A stretch of 64,000 bases of DNA from contig CAJNDS010001024.1 in the NCBI GenBank assembly GCA_905221605.1, forward strand, positions 397,501 through 461,500. Direction: 5' to 3'. The notes under the pieces were generated by a model that worked only from the letters and a program-made list of their open reading frames with translations, was not told the DNA's origin and ran no database searches. Source of the stretch: Symbiodinium natans (lineage: Eukaryota > Sar > Dinophyceae > Suessiales > Symbiodiniaceae). Position numbers and translations under genes: made by a program. Shown here piece after piece: positions 57,227 through 64,000 of this stretch; the stretch's first letter is position 1; every line of letters begins with the position of its first letter.

Positions 57227-58995
57227 CGGTGTGCGGTGGTTTGGTGTTTAAGTTTGCCGCCTGCCCTCGACTCTGCCGCAGGCGAGGTGCTTGTATATGA
57301 TGTCCATCTGCAAGGCTACACGCCAATCCCGACAACGACCGCTACATTTCAACGGCAACTCCCCCCCTCGAGGCAGCTGCAAGCTGCCGCTGGGCTGGAG
57401 GTTTTGGAGAGTTTAGACAGGCGACACTTTGGCAAACTCCCAAACCCCCAAACCTCCCTGCCCCAAGGCCCACTGCGAAGGCCTAAGGCGACCAGGACAA
57501 TTGCCTTGTACCCAGACCTGGCCTTCATGCCGAAGTTGGTGTCTTGCCTCAGTTGAAGAAGCTATGTGCATGTGCGAACTGGGAGGGGGGGTGGGGGTGG
57601 GGCGGGGGGGTGGGGGGGCATGTCAGGCTCGATGAGTTCCTGATGTCAGGTCTTCTTCGGCTCCCCCACAGGACTCTCGGGCTACGCAAACAGTTCGGCA
57701 GGCTCCGCATAGACACTTACGCTCCCGATCTCCTTTTTCCCATCGCCAAGAGGACAAACTCCCCCGAGAGGCTTGAAATCAGCAGACAAATTGCCAGGGG
57801 AACCTGCTTCATTGGCCTTCATCTGGGCTGCTGCAGAGGGACTCCGCTCAAATCTGAGGATCACCCACTGGTCAACTAAACGTTTCGTCTGTGACCCTCT
57901 CGATCGAGCGTAGACCTCACAAGGACCCAGTCATTTGTTATCCAGCCGGCTGCGGGGGTTGCCCCGTCCCAGATCCAAACCTGGTGACGCGGATGGCAGT
58001 CCCCAAACGGGACGCCAAGCTCCCTAGTTCTTTTTCCCTACTGTGCAATGGCCTTGATTCCCGAGCCCTTTCTTCATCCATGGGCAAAGCCACAGCACGG
58101 CTGTTGGCGGGCAGGTTTAATATCTAGCAGCTATGAAAGACCATCCTCCTTCAAAGGCCTCTGATCTGTGGCTAGCATAAGAGCTACGGGTCAGGTCTGC
58201 TAAACAGTCCGCGATGGAGGATGATGCCAACTAGCTGTAGCACATCAGGAGCTCTCAATTCGACCTTCACCAGAGGTCATCTACGCTCTTAGGGCTACAG
58301 AGGCGGCGTAAGACCCATCTGGTGGATCGTTGAGGTCCGGTCGGTCAGTTGAAGAAAAGGCTTTCCGCGCAATGTTCAAGGAAACCTCCGCTGCTTTATT
58401 CGACTGTGCAATCAGCCATCCAGCATGGCCCATGGCAGCAGCCTCGAAATGAGCGGATATTGAACATGCTGACCCTGTGCTTCATGACTAGACTCCCCAT
58501 GGCACAAAAATCTGCCAGTGGTGGCGAGGAAGTGTCACCACGGATGTACAGTAACAAGGTTCTAACATATCAAGCTATACCCAGCGCGCACGAAGCCGCC
58601 TTCATCTTCTTCCGTCCAGGTTGGCCTACTGCTGCTTGTAATTGTTTCAAGAATTCAAAATGATCGGATCGCCTCCCCACCCACCCGGGCCGGACACCCC
58701 GAGTAAAGTGGGGAGACAACTAGCACACAGAAGGCGGGCTCTTGGGCAGCTGAGGTGAAAAGAAAGGGAACGCCTTATCGGCTAGTGTGTAGCAGCAAGC
58801 CGACACAGCTCATGCAGTTTCAACGTATTTCGCGGCAGGTTTGTTCAACCTCACCCTTGGAAGATGTCAACTGCCTCCGCTGCCTCAGCTGCACATTGCA
58901 AACACCAATTGCAGCTGCCCTTAGGCCCTGCACCAACACAAGGCATCACTACCACCGAGATCCTGAAAGGCCTATCCCTCTACAGATTCCCTTGC
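57227..58995. other. Stretch between kinase start and the next gene
   Basis: Contains a G-rich run at about 57,580-57,620. A kinase regulatory region could lie here if the ATG at 57,226 is internal, but no cyclic-nucleotide-binding motif was seen. Otherwise chance frames. Confidence 0.35.
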
Positions 58996-61739
58996 CTCAG
59001 GAAGCACCACGCACAACTCCTCCGACAGGATCTTGCCCAAGCCGGGTACGTCGAAGATCAAGTCGGGGGCAACATCCTGAGCACACATTACCCCGTACTG
59101 TAGAGCTTCTCAGCCCAATGAAGCCCATGTGGGACTGCAAACCTCCGAGGGCAGTCCTCTAAAAAACAAGTTTGCTGGGGGTAGGGGGAGGTCCTCTTGA
59201 TGATAACTGTTCAGCAGGGGCCTGTTTTGATCCGGTGAGGGCGACCATGCGTAGCACATTAGCTCGGACTGCCCGTGCCCTGGCAGGCCTTCGTGAAGAG
59301 GCCAGCACCCTGTGCCAGCGCGTCCTTCTTCCAGCCTTGGCCCACATTCTCTTGAACTGAACCTTTTGGGCCCTAAATACCCCTGGCATCCTGAACCTCA
59401 AGTCCAATGAGTGGACCGAGCGGCCCTTTTCCACAACCGCACGCAAGGCCTTGAAGTCCAGCTCGCGGACATTGGCCGCGCCCTCCTCCCGTGGTCCAAA
59501 GGTTGGGGTACTCCCTTTTTTGAGCAATATGGGCTCGGGGTGTAACCCGCTTAAGGAGACTTCTCCCGTCATTCCCGGGAGACACGCATGTGTGAACCAT
59601 CACGCATCTGTGCTTACGGACAAGAAAGTATACCACGATCTTGGTTGACCAGTATGCTGCTCATCAAAAGAAGGAGATGTACCCCGTATGGGCCTCGGGA
59701 CACGCAATGAAGGTTCCCGTTATTTCGCACTTCTTTGCTTGGAATGGGTACCCCCGTGTCCGCGGGCAGACGGTATGCGAGGACCAGGGAGCATTTGTGC
59801 ACCCCTTCTCCCTTCCGTCTCCTTTCTCACTACCCTTCCCCAACTGCTCCCCCCTTTCAGCGGCAGAATCTAGACACGCGAGAAATTCTCGCGCACCTCG
59901 GCTTTCTCTGCAAACGAAACACTGGCGAGATTCTTGGCACTTCAGGGATACTCGGCGACAAGTGGGGTGCACTCGGGATGGGCAGCACGGACCTGCATGG
60001 GCCAAGAGACCCAGTTGAAATCTAACGACCCCACAGCGAGGGTGGGGCAAAACCCTGAACCACCATTATTCTTGCTCTGCCCAGTTAATTACACCCTAAT
60101 GTTGCACCCGGTTTAGTATTGGCCCCCGCTTTAAAGACAAACTGGCCGAATTATTCAGGACACCCCGACTGTTTGGGAGTCCCTCTTTAAAGACAAATCG
60201 TCCGGGCGCCGTAAGAAAATTCCACGTGCCGCGCCTTTAAAAAAGATAGCCGGGCATCACTGCCCCTTTTGAACTTATCTAAGCTACCCCCGATTAAAAT
60301 CATATGAACCCCCGGGGCCGTGTAATCAGGATCCCATCCGCGCCTCGACTGTCCAGGGGGGGGGGGGGGCCCCCCACACTAAACCGGGTGCAACATTAAG
60401 TCCCCTATGCATCCAGGCCCTGTTGCATTTTAAACCCTTCAACAAACCCTTTTGAGCCCCTTCAGCCTGCACGGCGAAGCACAGGATCTCGGAGACCTCA
60501 GCAGCCTGCTCCCCGGCCGGTGGCACGCCCAGGGCCTGGTTCAGAAGCTGCAGTTTAAGTTGGCGCTCCAGGCCTCGGGATTTTGGCCTTCCATAGGGCG
60601 CTTCGGGCCGGCCGGGGTTTTGGACGCTCGCCCTCGCACACGCAAGGTCCCTGAGTCATTGCGTCAAGAAACAACGCGAAGAGTCTCGTCAATCTCTATT
60701 GTGGGCTGGGGTTTAGGAAGGGGTTGAGGCATCGGCCTTCCTTGACTCCCGTTGGACAAGTGAGGCTTCTACGTGTCATGGAAAACCTTGCTTTGCGGCA
60801 ATCCCTCCAGAAAAGCGCCCTTTGTTGCACTCCGAAAACTGGCGATTCCACTACTTCCACTACAATTATGTCAGCACGAACAGTACATGAGGCACTCGAG
60901 CACCTACGCAGGACTGAAGCGATGGAGTCCCAGGTTCCAGCACCATCTCCAGTACTTTGGGCACGGGGCGTAAAAGGACTCCGGAGGTGCGGACATTGTG
61001 GACGTGTACGCCGCCTTCATTCGGTCGACAGCCTCGTCAATGCATCCACTGTGGCGGAGCTCGACCAACGCCTCCCGAAGGTAAACGCGGCTTCTCGATT
61101 TTCGCACCGGCTTCAGCTTCAGAGTGCGGCGTTTTTGCATCCGTTTTTAGTACGTAACGAGCCCCCCTTACCACGGGCTTGTACAAGGAAGGCCACCCTA
61201 GGCCCTGATTTGAGCGTTCTGCCAAGTGACAAACAGGGCCTTCCATCCAAAAGCCCCGCAACATCCACGGATGAAAGAGAACCCACAGCGGCCTTCTTGG
61301 TGCCCTCACGGAACTTCTCCTGGTCAAACGCCGGCGCCGGTGCAGGCACGGACGCCACTTTGCGAATGAGGCGTTCCTGGACGAAAAGGCTTTGTTAGGG
61401 TTGGGGGTCAGGGTTGAGAGTGGGTGAGAGGACCATGGGGTTCGCAAAATCTCTCATTGCCGTCTCTCTCTCTCAAGTCTGTACAGGCACGGGGTCCTCC
61501 ACCTTGCGGCCAGCCGCGCTATCTGCCACCTCTTGCTTTTTGCCAAGGACTTTTCTAGAGGGTCTGTTTTGGAGTGCTGTTGAAAGGAATCCAGTATCAG
61601 AATGCTTGGAGTACAATAAGGCCGCTTCCCCCCAAGTTGCGGCTTCCCCCCCCCCCCCCACCTGAGCCAGCGTCATGGCCCTCTCGATCTTCTTGGGGCG
61701 CTTGTCCACCCAACGAGCAGCTCGAAGGTCCAACAGATC
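58996..61739 (-). CDS. Unrecognised multi-exon gene (or two genes), partial
   Basis: Six minus-strand pieces with strong coding character and dinoflagellate-type borders. 61,739-61,662: DLLDLRAARWVDKRPKKIER, then AMTLAQ (26 codons, GT donor followed by a G run). About 61,388-61,290: ERLIRKVASVPAPAPAFDQE, KFREGTKKAA. About 61,071-60,975: ALVELRHSGCIDEAVDRMKA, AYTSTMSAPPESF. 60,573-60,467: LERQLKLQLLNQALGVPPAG, EQAAEVSEILCFAVQ (GC donor). 59,485-59,397: EGAANVRELDFKALRAVVEK, GRSVHSLDL. 59,076-58,996: DVAPDLIFDVPGLGKILSEE, LCVVLPE (27 codons, GC donor). The piece at 61.07 kb (LxxSGxIDEAV) and the last one faintly recall helical MA3/MIF4G-type translation-factor domains, but this is not provable by eye. 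An alternative is two adjacent genes split by the MITE at 60.1-60.4 kb. Start and stop unknown. Confidence 0.5.
60098..60399. mobile_element. MITE-like element with near-perfect terminal inverted repeats
   Basis: ATGTTGCACCCGGTTTAGT (60,099-60,117) and its exact reverse complement (60,378-60,396) bound about 300 bp, each flanked outside by TA, as in Tc1/mariner-type target duplications. Inside are two copies of CTTTAAAGACAAA (about 60,131 and 60,190) and G/C-rich runs next to the right end. No coding capacity. Confidence 0.75.
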
Positions 61740-62394
61740 CTTCCACGGGGCTGTGCGCGGCTTACTACGGTCCAGGAGGTCTTCAGTCGGGCGCTGAAGT
61801 CTCTGATCTCGCCTTTGTGGGTTTAGGACTGCCCTTCCCTACAGGTGCACCTCTGCATGCTGTATGCACTGGGCAGACGCATCTTAGAGGTGCGTTTGGT
61901 TCGAGGGACTGTGTGTGGAGGGTCTCCACAAACTGAGAGCAGGGGCTTAAGATAGGAGCCTGCAGGCCAAAAGGCCTAGGCTTTTAGAGGCAGCGAAAAA
62001 AAAAACACGCCTTCAGAAGAAAACGCTCGCGAGCGGGGCAAGTCTTAGCCTTGATGATGGTGGAGATCCTGAGAGGCGCAAGGAGCTGTTCCAGAAGGGA
62101 CAGGCAGATGTTCAGACTGCGCTCTAGCTTTGCCCGTGATCTCCTCGCCGCACCCTCTCGTGCGCAGCTTGCGATGCCACAAGAAGAGCTGCAAGGTGCT
62201 ACGATAATAAGGTTTAGAATGCAAGGTTCACCTAAAACGCGCCCTCTCAACCCTAACACGTGCCCGAGGCTTGGCAAGCCAAGGTTCTGATCGAAGACGG
62301 CCTTCAAGGCCGTGTGATGTGGCCACTCCTGTGCCCAGCCCGCTGTAAAACCCAAAGCTGGCCGTCCCCAAACTAAAAAAAATCGAGACATCTT
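61740..62394. other. Host stretch, one weak exon candidate
   Basis: Around 62,065-62,140 the minus strand reads KLERSLNICLSLLEQLLAPL, a helical segment that could be an earlier exon of the gene downstream. Not otherwise supported. Confidence 0.25.
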
Positions 62395-62960
62395 CCCCCT
62401 AAACCCTAAAGACCCTCAGGACCCTAAAGATTCGGAAGACCCTAAGAAGACCCTAAAGACCCCAAAACCCTAAAGATTCCCTGAAGATTCCCTGAAGATT
62501 CGGAAGAAGTGCCTTGTTGTCGGCCGTGGGGCCCAGAACTGTCAGCATGGCAGCGACCGACTCAAGGGCCTTCAGCGGCCCAACTCAGCGCAGTATGCCG
62601 CCCGAAAAGAAACCCAAGAAGGGTTTGGGGTTTAGGGTTTACGGTTTAGGGTTTAGGGCTCAGGGTTTAGGGCTTTTTGTTGTCGGTTTAGGGTTCGGGG
62701 TATCTTTGCACCCTTGCTGACCTCTCGGACACACTGCAGGGAAATGGCTAGGAGGAACTAGAATCCTCACGCTTCAAGCGGCATCTCTTCAGTTGACTTC
62801 TACGCATCAACAGTCCTGCAGTGTAAGGGTTTAGGGTTCAGGGGTTTAGGAAACCCTTAGACCTTAGGGTTAGTTGGGGGAGCCTGGAGGTGTCAGCAGA
62901 AGTGGAATGCCCTTAAGGCCCGACCAAGTTTCGGAGTTCGGGGTTTCGCGGCCTCGGGTT
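62395..62960. repeat. Degenerate telomere-type repeats in both orientations
   Basis: CCCTAAAGA-like units at about 62,398-62,490, then TTTAGGG-like units at 62,622-62,700 and 62,826-62,865 and again near 62,940-62,980. The orientation switches near 62.5-62.6 kb. Confidence 0.7.
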
Positions 62961-63139
62961 TAGGGTGTAGGGTTGAGGGTCGTGGTTGGGAGCAGGTGCT
63001 CTAGGCTTGGGGGGGGGGGGGGCCCTATCGAACATCCTTCTCCATCTACGCAGTGGCCTCTGGAGTAGGATTCGAAAGGAGCTCCTGGTGGGGTGCCACG
63101 TCTCGGCTCGTTCTCCCCCCACCCCTGATATGTTCTTTT

Positions 63140-63340
63140 TTTTTCGCGGCATCAGGAGTGCAAAGTTCGTTTTCAGCAGCATTCTCTGCAAACTCGCATT
63201 GACCCTTGAAGTTAGGATGGAGGAGCATCTGCCTGAAACCGAACGCCGTGGAACCCCCCTGCCCAGACGCGGCGTCCTCGAGGATGGCAATGCCGACCTT
63301 ACGGAGGGCGACCAAGGAATCTGGGGCTATTCCTAAACCA
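63140..63340 (-). CDS. Candidate exon of unknown gene
   Basis: The minus-strand frame reads APDSLVALRKVGIAILEDAA, then SGQGGSTAFGFRQMLLHPNF and KGQCEFAENAAENELCTPDA. Most codons end in G/C. Splice limits unclear; family unknown. Confidence 0.35.
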
Positions 63341-63642
63341 AAGAAACCCTTAACCCTCAACCCAAACCCCTTCTTTCGGGCATTCTGGGGATCATGAGTG
63401 CACACTCCCTCGAACTGTTTGGACAGGCGGCTCTGCTGGCCAGCATCCCACGCGAGAGCAGGCCACCCACGAGGCGGATGTTCCCCAGCATGCTTGTCTT
63501 ATAACGCACCTGGTGGTGGCACCATGCACGACATCGCGGAACTCCCCCAAACGAGGAACCCCTGAAACAAAGAGCCGCCGACTTGGGTCATGAGAGCAAG
63601 AGCCACAGAATGTGGATCAACCCTGCATTATTCTAGAAATGC

Positions 63643-63999
63643 CTACACACAGTTGGTGTCTGTATTTGTCATAGCTAGCGCCAGGGTTGTCGTTCCTAAC
63701 AGTAGCCAGTTATGGCCGCCCAGCTGCCTCGGCCGCCGTGCGTTCCTGGCATCAAAGTGTCTCAGGAAAGTCCCAACCAAAAGCATTTTGTCGTAGGAAA
63801 AATCGAGCTGCCCTTCGCCGAAGGCTACAACCCAAGATCTGATGCTGATGTTGCACCAGTCGAGGTCTGTAACTTCAAGACTGACTGCTGCAGTCCTCTG
63901 CCGGGAGAAGTTCCAGCCCCTCCGGCGGGGAGAGCAGGCGCTCAAATGACAACCTGGATCATAAGCCATTGTGATGGCCCAGGGAATGGATTTTGTCAC
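63643..63999 (-). CDS. Weak open frame at right edge
   Basis: A 118-codon minus-strand frame reaching the window end, including DLDWCNISIRSWVVAFGEGQ and KMLLVGTFLRHFDARNARRP. Composition is plausible but no motif is recognised and splice sites are not clear. Confidence 0.2.
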   Translation of the reverse strand: MTKSIPWAITMAYDPGCHLSACSPRRRGWNFSRQRTAAVSLEVTDLDWCNISIRSWVVAFGEGQLDFSYDKMLLVGTFLRHFDARNARRPRQLGGHNWLLLGTTTLALAMTNTDTNCV

Positions 64000-64000
64000 A

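Noticed and set aside
1-64000. Dinoflagellate spliced-leader relic sequences
   Set aside because: I looked for the TTTTGGCTCAAG end in both directions and found only short partial matches such as GGCTCAAG. No leader relic or SL RNA gene is supported; the scan was by eye.
1-64000. CRISPR arrays, bacterial operons, tRNA or rRNA genes
   Set aside because: No spaced direct repeats of array type, no cloverleaf or rRNA-like segment noticed. Intron-rich genes show the host part is eukaryotic.

Overview
The window joins two very different kinds of DNA. Positions 1 to about 6,330 are AT-rich, gene-dense and viral. The remaining ~57 kb is GC-richer, sparse, intron-rich nuclear DNA of a protist. The host part looks like a dinoflagellate. 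In the genes I could reconstruct, most introns start with GC rather than GT, nearly every acceptor is AG followed by a G exon base, and many exons are only 30-90 nt. Degenerate TTTAGGG-type (CCCTAAA) repeats and long G/C homopolymers are scattered through it. The genus cannot be told from this window.

Viral part (1-6,330): a decayed relic of a small tailless DNA virus of the polinton-like virus (PLV)/virophage group. It holds a packaging ATPase (+ strand), a major capsid protein and a fibre-like protein ending in an S74-type intramolecular chaperone (both - strand), plus several short genes. The three large genes are interrupted by frameshifts or stops, so this copy looks dead. Its regulation is still readable. 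Six genes carry TCTA 10-13 nt before the start codon, a layout like the late promoter described for mavirus and its giant-virus host CroV. Two perfect 15-bp AT-rich hairpins sit at transcript ends. No integrase, polymerase or terminal repeat is visible; the relic runs off the left edge.

Host part: four genes can be recognised by protein motifs, all on the minus strand: a DXD-type glycosyltransferase (about 26.0-22.1 kb), a mitochondrial carrier (41.3-38.1 kb), a caspase-like peptidase (48.1-46.3 kb and perhaps further) and an AGC-family protein kinase (57.2-52.4 kb). The kinase could be followed exon by exon with matching phases. An unrecognised multi-exon minus-strand gene or genes lies at 61.7-59.0 kb, and more orphan exons at 35, 34, 20.5, 16.8 and 9.7-9.0 kb, also minus. 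This one-directional layout fits dinoflagellate gene clusters.

Between the exons are non-coding repeats: a 400-bp foldback element at 15.0-15.4 kb, a 300-bp MITE-like element with near-perfect terminal inverted repeats at 60.1-60.4 kb, a ~955-bp element with imperfect inverted repeats at 48.45-49.4 kb, a family of TTCGGAACGGTTCCG-type repeats at 51.0-51.3 kb, and microsatellites (GA, CATA, CGG). Most long open frames in this part are open by chance in GC-rich DNA and are not annotated. Exon limits are read by eye from motifs, phase and splice signals, without transcript support.
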